Part shown: positions 19,931-30,700 of the stretch, piece after piece
Layout of the letters: the number at the start of each line of letters is the position of its first letter
Numbering within the stretch: the first letter of the stretch is position 1
Origin: Lactarius indigo
Taxonomy: Eukaryota; Basidiomycota; Agaricomycetes; Russulales; Russulaceae
Assembly (NCBI GenBank): GCA_025766275.1
Contig: JAFKAC010000054.1
Coordinates: forward strand, 248,001-312,000
DNA length: 64,000 nucleotides
Direction of reading: 5' to 3'
Notes under the pieces: generated by a model
Told to the model about the DNA's origin: nothing
Databases searched by the model: none
What the model saw: the letters and a program-made list of their open reading frames with translations, nothing else
Made by a program: the position numbers and the translations under genes

Positions 19931-22900
19931 CGTCAAACGTTGGAACCAAAGTCAGGACCGTAAACTTGAGGGAAAAATAAACCACGCCACTCACCCAATT
20001 GCGGAAAACGATGAACGACTTTGGAATGAATTTGTGGCCGACTTTAAAGCCACATGGACCGACACCCTTAGCCAACAAAATACTTACACGAGACTAATGG
20101 CACTAACCATGACCGGGGATGCCATCGACGAATATATCACTCGATTTGAACAACTGGCCGAAGCTGCAGAATGGGATATGACAGCAAAGGGGACGGTCGA
20201 CCTCTTTCGTAGAGGATTAAAAAAGGGACTATTTGTTACACCACTACAGGGGCGTAGGGTACGACCTGTACTGAGTCAGTTGAGTAACGGTAGCGCAAGC
20301 TCGCAGGCTTGGCTTCAGTAGGATGGTGCACAAGGATCACAAGGACAATGGTCACTCGGATCGTAGAGGAAGGCTAAGACTCAAAGGTCTAGTGAAGGCA
20401 AAGAGGGTTCTTGAGACAGGGAAAGCACGAAGGCGTCCCGTGTTAGACAAGTGTAGTGATTACACAAGAAGTCTAGTCTACCGTACAAGCTAGGTAGGAC
20501 TAGGTTTAAGTAGATAATGGTGAGTATGGCAGCTACAAACAGATGGCGCCATCACCAGTCTTGGAACAATAGATGGTACATAAGAGGAACAAAGGAACGT
20601 CGTACTGAGAACAAAGGTGAATCACGCGGGGTCGCGCGTGATTGGGAACACAACGGAACCTGGCACATGTCGAACTTTATCAGAAGAGGGCATTGATAAG
20701 CAGGGCGCATGATAGGAACTGGGTAATTGTAAAGTCCGCGTAATCGTACAGGGCTCGTATAGTATCGGGAAAGGAATAGTGATATGTGAAAGAACGAGTC
20801 CAAAGGGAAAATCGTAACACTATTGGTCACTTGCCTAAAAAGAGGGACGATGCCTGTAACAATGGATGATTGGAAACTTGCCACCAGGGAAGAAGTTCAA
20901 TGATTTCGCACCATTATGAATTGCATAGCCGCCCTTGGAAAGGGATCCGTTCCCCTGCCACCAAAGGTCCCGGTCCCACAACCCACGGTTCGAAACGACA
21001 TCGTACCAATGGACGTCGATGCGGTTACAACAACCACTACTTGCCAGTGAACACCACAGGAACAGGCTGAGTGGGAACAGTGCCAGAAAGAAGGACTCTG
21101 CTTCCGATGTAAACAATCAGGTCACCTGTCTCGAGATTGTCCAAAGAAACAAATGTTCACAAGTAAAATCAACGAAATCGCTTCCACTCCAATACCTCCC
21201 ACGGTCGCGACCGTGCCACCCATATTGGATAAACAAATGCTGATCACTGGGCTACTCGGATTATCAGCTGCCAACAGGTGACAAATGGTATCCCAGATGC
21301 TAATCGAGGCAGGGGTTGATGATGACGACAACAACGATGATACAGCGACAAGCATCAATACGATTTCACAAAAAGATGAGTCCACACTCACCATCAGGTT
21401 AAGCATCGACTCAGAACAAAACACCATCCCCGCCCTCCTAGATTTGGGAGCGTCCGAGAACTTCGTTGATTCGACGTTGGTTGAAAAACTGCAAATACAA
21501 ACAGTCACAATCCCGACTCGAAATGCCTACAATGCCGATGGAACAATTAACTAATATGGCACTATCACAAAAGCTTGCCCAATACAACTCACTTGGGATG
21601 GACACATCTACCACACGCAACTCTATGTCACAACTCTGGGGCAACCACAAGTAATCCTAGGGCATCCATGGTTCAAAAACACCGACCCCGACATAGACTG
21701 GACAGAGAATAAACTGCGTGGTGCTGAGCGACGGCTCACCTTCATATGGCGAGAAACGATCAACACCATCGCACAACAAATGGCGGAAAGGTTCGACTTA
21801 AGTGGGGCCACAACCTTACCTTCACAATATGCACGCTACACCACTGTCTTTTTGGAAGAAGCCACAAAATGTTTTCCACCTGAACGAATTGATGACCACG
21901 TGATTACGTTACTCCCTGACGCACCGCCAACTCTTCAGTGTAAAATATACCCGTTGAACGCTAAAGAAATGGAACACCTGGACAAATTCCTACAGGAACA
22001 TTTGGAAAAGGGGTACATCCATGAGTCAAAGTCTCACTACGCCTCATCATTCTTCTTTCTAAAGAAAAAGGACGGTAAACTGCAACCTGTGCAGGACTAT
22101 AAACCACTCAACAAGATCACGGTCTGTGACACATACCCGATCCCACTGATCTCCAACATCTTAGATCGACTAGCAGACAAAACACTTTTCACTAAGTTCG
22201 ATATACGATGGGGTTACAACAACATCCGCATCAAAGATGGAGATCAGTGGAAGGCCGCTTTTAAAACACCACGCAGTCTCTTTGAACCACTTGTAATGTA
22301 TTTTGGCCTAACAAACTCTCCGGCCACATTTGTTTGCACCATGAACCGAATCTTTCAGTCACTATTAAATCAGTACCCTGCAGAATTGTTCATCTACATG
22401 GACGACATCCTTGTTGCCACCATCCACAACCTCACACGTCATTGAACCATAGTCAGTGCAGTCTTACAGGTCATGATGGACGAAAGCTACTTCCTGAAGC
22501 TATCTAAGTGTGACTTCGAGAAAACGGAGATCGACTACCTGGGTATGACTATAGCCAGAGGCATGATACAGATGGGCTTAGACAAAATCTCGGGTCTCCA
22601 TGACTGGCCACATACGCTCACCACAATAAAACAGGTCCACAGTGTCTTAGGCGTCCTTGGCTATCAACGACTGTTCATCCCATGATACGCTCATCTCGCT
22701 CGACCACTAACACAGCTTTTGCGCAAGGATGTACCATTCTGTTGGACTCCGGAATGTACCACTGCACTTGATACACTGCTTACCTTGGCATGTTCCCAAC
22801 CTGCATTAAGACAGCCTGACCCAGACGTACTGTACTCTATCCAAACGGATGCCTCTTTGTATGTGATTGGCGCTATTCTGACACAGCCTGACTTGCGCAA

Positions 22901-24057
22901 CAAACCACAAGTTGTTGGTTATTTTTCCCAAGCATTCAATGCAGCCGAACGGAATTACGATGTTTACGATCGCAAATTCTTAGCCCTTGTGTGCGGTCTC
23001 AAACACTGGTGACACCTTTTGGTCGCCGCTCGCCATCTGGTCACCATCTTTACTGACCATATGAACCTGTTACATTATCGGTCTCCACAACATATCAACC
23101 ATCGTGTCGCTTGCCTCATAAATATCCTCGCCGACTACGATCTACACCTGTGACACGTTCCCGGCCCAACCTTACATGCCGACACCCTCTCTCGCCACCC
23201 ATCCTTTACTGCACCTCTTAATGACAACATGGGTGTCATTGTACTCCCCAACTTGTATTTCATCAACGTGACTCACGTCATCTCTCTGGATGATCGATGT
23301 CACCAGCTCCAACTCTCACACCTCCCCACTGACTGGATTGATCAATATCATCTTCAGTGATCTGCCGACCCTCCTCATCTCGTTTATTGCCAACATTGCC
23401 TCGTGATCGTGGACGATCTCCCGCTCAGAAGGGGGGTGATCAAATCCTTCCACGATTCGATTACAGTGGGCCATCCTGGCCAAACAAAAATGACCGAGGC
23501 TATACAAAAACACTACTGGTGGCCAAAAATGAGGACAGACATCGCAGATTACATTGTGGACTGCCACGTATGTCAGGGAAACAAGAACCTCCCAAATCAA
23601 CCAAAGCCACCAATCTCCCCCATCTACCACCAGGGAACGCACTACTGTTTCAAATGGTTGCCCTCAACTTTATCACTAAGCTCCCTAAATCAGCCAAATA
23701 CGATACGATCCTCACGATCTCCAATCAAGGGTGCTCCAAGGCCAGTATCTTCATCCCCTGCCATGAGTCTAGTGATGCGACACAAGTCATGGCGCTGTAC
23801 CTTTGATATGTCGTACCACACTATGGGTTGCCGACCAAGTTAATATCGGATCGCAACCTGCGATTCACAGCATCCTTCACAAAGGCATTGTGCTCAGCCC
23901 TTGGCGTTGAGCAAAACATCAGCACTGCATATCATCCGCGAACAGACAGACAATCAGAACACACGAACCAACACCTGGAACAATACCTACGTATCTTCTC
24001 AAACTACCAACAGGACGACTGGGCATGATGGCTTCCGATAGCCCAATACAGCCTCAA
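19931..24057 (+). pseudogene. gypsy2 gag-pol remainder, heavily decayed
   Basis: Coding resumes after gypsy1 with the end of the gag domain (LWNEFVADFKATWTD, YITRFEQLAEAAEWDM). It is split by an LTR at 20234-20819 and continues with zinc knuckle CFRCKQSGHLSRDC (near 21100), protease LDLGASENFVDS (near 21440), reverse transcriptase with KKKDGKLQPVQDY and YMDD (22060-22410), RNase H (22860-23010), the HYWWPKM zinc region (about 23515) and an integrase core with ISDRNLRF and TDRQSEHTNQ (about 23850-23970). TGA stops occur at 20901, 22443, 22683, 23010, 23151, 23358, 23804 and 24026, with a frameshift near 23640. The family E LTR cuts it at 24057. Related to gypsy1 in domain order, but clearly diverged. 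Confidence 0.9.
20234..20819 (-). repeat. Solo LTR, family F, inside gypsy2 gag
   Basis: 586 bp with TGTTAC/GTAACA ends and perfect duplications CTATT (20229-20233 and 20820-20824). Removing it joins the gag reading frame. Minus orientation is suggested by the TGTTACGAT start on that strand, which resembles the gypsy1 LTR; the body is different. No second copy in the window. Confidence 0.85.
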
Positions 24058-24797
24058 TGTCACGCCTCTGCGGGGGCGCGGTCTTCTGTAATGGCTTCCT
24101 GTCACGTGGCAGTCGACAGCCAAGTTGGATCGGCACTGTGTGCAATGACTCCTAAGGTCTTCTGTAACAGCTCCTACGTTAAGGTAGCTGAGTCTGTGGC
24201 GATCCCCCTATGCTGAGGTGGGAAGGTCCTTCTGTAACAGCCCCTTGTGCTAAGGTGACTGAGTCTGTAGCAATGGATGAGCTCGGTGGCCTAAGTCCAA
24301 AGGTCACGTGCTACTGGGCTGACCAGTAAGACAGGAAGAGGATGAGAGCGAAGTCAAGGGGGAAGCCTGCACAGAGGCTGAGAGGGGAATGACCCAAAGG
24401 GGATAAGGGTCAAGGGTCAGAGGTTCTGGGTCAAGGGCTTGAGTGCTGAAGGAACTGAGGCACTCAAGGAGACAGTGGAGATACAACGCAGATAGTTGAT
24501 TAAGCCAAAGCTAAGGAGCTAAGGCGCACTACAGGGTTCTTTATATAGTACAGGATTGCGCCTGAGCGCATAGTGCTACTGGTTGCTATAGATAGAATGA
24601 TGTGCTGGCAACATGGTATCAACATCGTGCGAGATGGTGTTATGCCAGCGAGGCAGAAGAAGGATAGACAAGAATAGCACAGAAGGTGCTAGAACAATCA
24701 GATAAGGGAGAAGCATAGGTCTAAATGGGCGACTGCCAAGAAGGGGAATAGATCAGATAAGGACGTAAAAGGGAAGGTAACAGGGGAGTTCATGACA
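24058..24797 (-). repeat. 3' LTR of a family E element
   Basis: 740 bp, TGTCACGCC to TTCATGACA on the plus strand, the reverse of the LTR at 1237-2361. On the minus strand a purine tract AGAAAGGGGGTAAT lies directly upstream (24798-24811), which marks it as a 3' LTR of an element whose interior extends to the right. The 5 bp on its left are CTCAA; no matching right end is present. Confidence 0.82.
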
Positions 24798-24851
24798 TTA
24801 CCCCCTTTCTAAGGGGCGAATTCCACGTCGCCAAGTCACATGGTGGCTAGG

Positions 24852-25736
24852 TCAGCAAGGTTTAAACTGTGACTCCTCCAGGATTTTGAGTAAGGCCATG
24901 AAGGTGGCGTCCTCTTCAGGGTTACTAACCCCAGTCTTTTGGTGCCGTTTCCACTTGATCTGAGACTTCTTTTCAGGAAGTTTTAGAGACTTCCTCCATT
25001 GTTGTCTGATTGGGTTGGTTCTGACAAAAGGAGGGTGAGTAAGTCTCGGGGGTGCGGCCAGCTTCTTCTTAAAGGGGTGTGTTTTGATGGCAAGCTGAGG
25101 TAAAGGGGGTGCCATCAGGATGGGGGTAAGGGGGATGATGGTGGCATCATGCCATGTCAGCAGGTCTTCCTGGGATACTCCAAGCTTCCAGTTAAGGACG
25201 CTCAGGAATTCCCGCTCCATTTGTCCAATCTGCCACCTGGTAAATCTCTTAGTAACCACAGCCCACTGTGCATTACTGAGGGCGTTGTCGTCCATGTATC
25301 TGTCAGCAATGACAAGGGCTCCTAGGAGCAATCATATCTTGGCCCATTTAAGGGTGCTGGTGCAGATATAGGGCTTAACCCTATTCAGGTAGGTGAGGGC
25401 GGTTAAGAGGATGGGGGTTCTGATCCGGGATCTGATCACGATCCCAGTGGTCCACCTGATGAAAGCAGGTTCTTCTGGGCGTCATACATTGATAGTGGCA
25501 GGGATGGGTGGAGATCGGTCTATTGCTGCGTCGATTACAGCAATCGTGGTGGTGGCTAGACACTCAATGGCTGAGTGCAGGGGGCTTTGGTCGGCTAACC
25601 CGATAAGGGTTTCAGAGTAGATGGGGGCGGTGTAATTCATAATAGAAAGGCAAGGATGAGGAGGAAGGATGTCTGGTGTGCTGCTGGTTGTTTCCATGAG
25701 GTGAACTGCTTTTATCCAATTGGTACGAGGAGTCAC
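24852..25736 (-). pseudogene. Cyclin-like protein captured in an LTR element
   Basis: Minus-strand coding contains the cyclin-box signature LLLGALVIADRYMDDNALSN, then WQIGQMEREFLSVLNWKLGV, which fits helices 2-5 of a fungal Pcl/Pho80-type cyclin N domain. Upstream in the same frame are TALTYLNRVKPYICTST and IPATINV. Two TGA stops break it, at 25332-25334 (just before LLLGAL, where Arg is usual) and 25482-25484. About 160 residues follow the first helix, including a basic C-terminal tail. Such cyclins bind a cyclin-dependent kinase; here the copy is a pseudogene. Its end lies 55 bp from the LTR, same orientation as the element. Confidence 0.7.
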
Positions 25737-25739
25737 GGG

Positions 25740-26153
25740 TCAGATTCCTTCTGTTTGTGGACTGGGTGTAAGAGAGAAATCGCCAAAGGTGGTGCTAGTG
25801 CTGGCGGTTGACGTGTCAGTAGCGTTGTCACCTCGTAGTTCCCACTTTGATGCTCTGGCCATCGATCTTCTTGTTGGAGCTCTGTTAGGGCGATCAGAAG
25901 CACGTCCCGAAGCTGGGTGTCCCGTGCATGTTGCTCCCAGGTCTTTGACATGGCCAGAGCACCTGGGTAACGGGATCTGAGTATCAGCGTCTGATAAGGC
26001 ACTTCCGGTCTCTGTTCTGTTGTCCCATGTCTGGTTCTCGTGGGTATCTATCGATGCCAAGGTGTTTTTGGGCTGAGACTGATTAGATATTGATGCCTTG
26101 GGTCGTCCACAGAGTCGTTTCCAAGTGGCGACTTTAGCTGTTTTAGTGTGCAA
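25740..26153 (-). other. Unassigned open frames upstream of the cyclin copy
   Basis: Two overlapping minus-strand frames (25740-26153 and 25733-26002) run just upstream of the cyclin remnant. One reads SKTWEQHARDTQLRDVLLIA, which looks protein-like. They could be a first exon of the captured gene or element sequence; I cannot choose. Confidence 0.3.
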
Positions 26154-26378
26154 GTCTTTGCAGCGTTCTTGTTTGGGTATACATCATCTAGGATGGTCGA
26201 TGCAGCAGGTTCGGCCAGGCTAAGGCGTGATAGGGTTAGTTCTGAGCGTTCTATCTGTTTTGTGCATTGATTCTGAAGTACTGAGGATTCGTGTCGGAGG
26301 CATTTTTGAGGCGAAAGGTTGCCTTGTAGGGGCGAGAGGTTGAAAGCGAAGTGAGGTGAGGAGATTACCCCCTCCCTA

Positions 26379-26982
26379 TGTTGATAAGTGACCCTTGCGC
26401 ACTTAGCGGCTCTAACGGACCGGACTTACAGATATGGACTGCTGTAGATTAATTAGGACCACTTTAGATTAGATTTGATTTGATCTGTACAATCTAGGAC
26501 TTCTATGACATCACTGTACAATGACATCATATGGACTACTCCAGACTCTTCATTGTACTCCTTCCTTGTTCTCTTTCTAGCGTTATCTTTATTGTGATGT
26601 CACTATGATATCATCTTAGTCTGGACTTTCTTTGTTCTGGTCGCCTTGTTCTCCTTTGGTACATTCCTTTTGTCCTGTATGTAGAACAACGCTCCTTGTA
26701 TTCTGTGACTCTATGTTACTACCCTTGTACTAGTGTCACACCTCTGTATAGTATAAGTAGAGTACTCTGTACGCCCTGGACCACATCAGTTCTCACTCTG
26801 CTGTGTGCCAGGTAAAGTCCCTCTCCTGTAATACTATTATCAGTTCTCACTCTGCTGTGTGCCAGACAACTCTATTGCTTTACCTTGCCTGACCCCCTGT
26901 TGCTGCTTCAAGCACTTCTGCATATCTCACCACAGACTCTTTAGCCCTCTGTGAGTATGCCCTTCTATTGTGCTGTTCATCA
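26379..26982 (+). repeat. copia2 5' LTR
   Basis: 604 bp from TGTTGATAAG to TTCATCA, followed directly by the primer site. Near its end the block TCAGTTCTCACTCTGCTGTG is repeated, with a GTAAAG site after the first copy. Confidence 0.88.
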
Positions 26983-26994
26983 GGTTATGGGCCC
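26983..26994 (+). promoter_or_regulatory. copia2 primer binding site
   Basis: GGTTATGGGCCC, the same 12 bases as in copia1, complementary to the anticodon region of initiator tRNA-Met. Confidence 0.75.
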
Positions 26995-27762
26995 TGGTGC
27001 CCTAGCCACTCCACTTGGCTGGTCACTGTCTTCCTAGGAGGACACACCAGGCTAAGGTCTGTCTGGGGCCTCACCAGCCTTGCCCAAGGCAGAGAACAGT
27101 GGGGCGCCACTTGTCTCTGCTGAGGAACCTCCTGTGTATGTACTGCCCAGTAGTCCTACTTTCACCCCTACTGTTTTCCTAGCCCCTGCGCTATGCGCAA
27201 GGAGACTGGGTCTGGTAGCCCCTTAACTTCAAAATATCCAGGCGTGCATGGCCCACTGGGCTGTGTATTGTGGAGCTTAGTGCCAGCTGTCTCTGGTGCT
27301 CCACACTGGGTGCAGGATCTCCTCATCATGGGAGTGTAAAACCTGGTTCAGGCTCTGGGGGGTGTTCACCTTATGGTGTTCTGCAACCAGATACCTGCCT
27401 TGTAGCGGCAATGGGAAAGGATTCAGTAAAGCCACTTGTGGCGATGAGGCAACCAACAGGCCGAGGAGGCTGAGGTAGACAGCCTTGGGCTCTGAAAGCA
27501 TTCCCTTCACCTTCCCCCTGACGCAAACCATTTGAGCTGTGTCTTAGACACATCCTGGCTGGCAGCTAGCTCATGGTATGGCAAAGGGACTCTCCAAACC
27601 TGGGCCTAGCCCTTGTATCACTGGCATACTATCAGGAGGCAGGACGCGTTAGCGTTCTGGCCTTACAGAATCACAGACAGGAGTGGTATCCCCCTCTATC
27701 TTTGTCTTGCAACTATGAAGCACTGTCGCTGACTGCTCCTCAGCGATAGATAAATCATCCCA
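26995..27762. other. copia2 leader
   Basis: 768 bp between the primer site and the gag-pol ATG. Short open frames exist on both strands, but none shows a recognisable motif. Confidence 0.5.
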
Positions 27763-30700
27763 ATGTCTGGCTCTTCTACTACCCCTGCTGCCGGTGCTGG
27801 TGCTCCTCCCAGCCCCACTGGTGGCTCTGCAGGAGGCTCACTCCCTCCTCCTTCTGGATCCACTGCTTCTGGGCGACTCGCAAATGCCCACACCACAACC
27901 TTTGGCATGCCGTCCGGCATCCACCTGACACAGTTTGACGGCACTGGTTGGAACGAATGGTCTGGCACCATTGAGGCCATCCTCACGCTGCACGAAGCTG
28001 AGGATGTGTTCCTCCTGGACACACCCCCATCTGGCATCACTTCAGATGAATGGGATTCGATCCAGCGTCGTTCCAAGGCGTACCTCCACCTCTACCTTAA
28101 ACCAGATGTCTACTCGCTTGTGGCAGATAATACTGCTTACCCCATGTTCAAACACAAATGGGCCAAGCTTCAGGATGTGTATGGCGGTGCTTCGGGCAGC
28201 ACCACCATCTTTAATTTATGGATTCAGATAACACAAGCCCGCCTCGACGACTCCGCACCTATGGCCTCACAATTGGCCAAGCTCAATGAGCTAAGGGTTG
28301 CCCTTTCCAACGCACAGATGGGTGTCTCTGACACTCAATTCTGTCTCATTCTCCTCCACGCACTGCCGCCCTCTTATGAGGTGTTGGCCTCTACCATCCT
28401 TGCTAGTGGGGCCCCCTCCACACTCAAGCACGCTGAAATAATTGCGCGCATAGTGTCGGAAGAGGCTTGCCGCTCTGGGCCCTCTGGCTCCTCCCTCAAC
28501 AAGGTGGCCCCCGTCAAGCCGACGGGCAAGAAGGGCAAGAAGGACCACTCTGGTCTGACTTGCCACTACTGCAACAAAAAGGGCCATATCAAGCCTGACT
28601 GCAGGAGGAGGAAGAAGGATGAGGCTGACGCAAAGGAGAAGGAGAAAGCAGGCAACAAGGCTGCCAATAGTCATGTCCTAGTACCTACCACCGCCTCCAT
28701 TACAGAGGTCGTAGAGCCCAAGATAGATTGGGCCTCTGAATCAATTGGTGTTGCCTTGTATGCTGCCTCGCATGTGCGTTGGATGATGGACAGTGGTGCT
28801 ACACACCACATTACACCACATCAGTCTGACTTCAAGGATTATACCCCAACCAAAGGCACTGTACGCCTAGGGGATAAGTCCACAATAGACCAAGTGGGTG
28901 TCGGGTCTGTCGTCTTCACTACGAGCCAGGGTATTTCTATCACCCTCAGCAATGTGCTACACCTACCACAGGTGAAGACGCGCTTCTTGTCGACGCGCAC
29001 CCTAGCACAAAAGGGTGCTGAGATTGCCTTTGACAGTGGCTCATTTAAAATATCTGTCAACCAAAAGTGTGTGGCCAAAGGCTACCTTGAGGACAACCTT
29101 TACTGGTTGGACGCAGCCAGCGTCGGCCTCAACGCCCACACAAAATCAAGTGCTGCCACACTTGAAATCTGGCATCAACGCATGGGACACATCTCCTCTG
29201 CGGCGCTGAAAGCGCATGGTCCCTCTGCCACTACTGGCATGGACATAGATAGCTCCACCACGGCCCACACAGTCTGCCGTGGGTGCGAGATGGGTAAATC
29301 CACTCGCCAACCCTTTTCTGCGTCCTCAAATAAGAGGACAACTCGTCAATTTGAGATCATGCACAGTGACCTCGCTGGTCCTATGCAGACTCAGTCCTTG
29401 CAAGGCTCGACCTACACTGCCACCTTCATAGACGACCACACTAAGTTCACTGTGGTACACTTCCTTCAGTCAAAGGACCAGTTTGCTAAGTTGCTGCAGA
29501 TGTATTTGGCTTGGGGTGAAACCCAGTCTGGCCATAAACTGTGCGCTCTGCACTCTGACCGCGGTGGCGAATACATGTCGAGTGTCACGCAGGACATTCT
29601 CAAGCAGAAAGGGATAGAGCATCACCTCACGATGCCGGGTTCACCACAGTCCAACGGGAAAGCCAAGCGGTTTAACCGCACCATTATGGATAAGGCAATG
29701 TCCATGCTCCACACAGCTGGCATGTCTAAAGGCTTCTGGGAGCATGCGGTGTGCGCAGCTGTGCACATCTACAACCGCTCTCCAGTCCGTGGGCTCAAGT
29801 GGCGCACTCCCTATGAGCTCTGGCACTCTGGCAAAGTGCCTGATGTCTCACATCTTCGCATCTTCGGATGCAAGGGGTACATGCACGTACCCGCTGATAA
29901 GCGTCGCAAATTAGATGCGAAGGCCATTGAGGTCACGCTTATCGGGTTTGAGCCCAAATCTAAGGGCTATAAGCTCTGGGACCGCTCAACCCGCTCCGTC
30001 CGAGTGTCCAGGGATGTAACATTCGACGAGAGTAGCTTCCCGTCCCTTCAGGGTGTTGAGACACACCCCACACCTTCACCACCAGTCGTGCCTAGCACAA
30101 CAGTGACTGCTGTGCCTCACCCGCCGGTGTTACCACCAATGCGAGCCCCCTCCCCTGCACACTCCAGTAGTAGTGAGGAGGAGGATGTTGAAAAGCTCCT
30201 AGACCCCCCACAAGTCCAACCACGCCCCACCACACCACCACCTACTCAGCCAGTTCTGCCCACCACACCTAAACGTGAGCAGACCACTCCCACTTCACCC
30301 CCGCCGCGTCCTAGTGTGACGTGCATTATGCGCCATGTCCCTCCTCCCTCACCAGAAATGCCTGGGGGATTTGAGGATCGTGCACAGCGAAGTCAGCTGT
30401 TGCGTGAAATGGACAATGCACCAAGGCGCAGTGCTCGTGCCCCTGTCCCTAATCCGCGTTACTTCAATGCGGACAATGCGGCATGGCGTGGCAGGCGTCT
30501 GGGGTATGCGGAGTTACTGGCTGCTGCTTTTATTGGCCAAGACCCTGCAACCTATGCAGAGGCCATGCGGTCTGCAGCTTCAGATGAGTGGTCTAAGGCA
30601 TGTCAGTATGAAATGGACGCCCTAGCTAAAAATGGGACTTGGGAGCTAGTGGATCTCCTGCCTAATCGCAAGGCAGTAAAATCCAAATGGGTCTTTAAGC

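Larger units (their letters stand above)
24798..26378 (-). mobile_element. Interior of a pol-less LTR element (family E)
   Basis: Between the purine tract at 24798 and the Copia LTR at 26379 there is no protease, reverse transcriptase or integrase coding. The only recognisable content is the decayed cyclin gene. The 5' end is missing because the copia2 LTR starts at 26379. This is consistent with a non-autonomous LTR element that picked up a host gene. Confidence 0.55.

Noticed and set aside
26364..26378. ATTACCCCCTCCC as a second purine tract and hence another LTR boundary
   Set aside because: No LTR of matching family abuts it; it is only similar to the tract at 24798.
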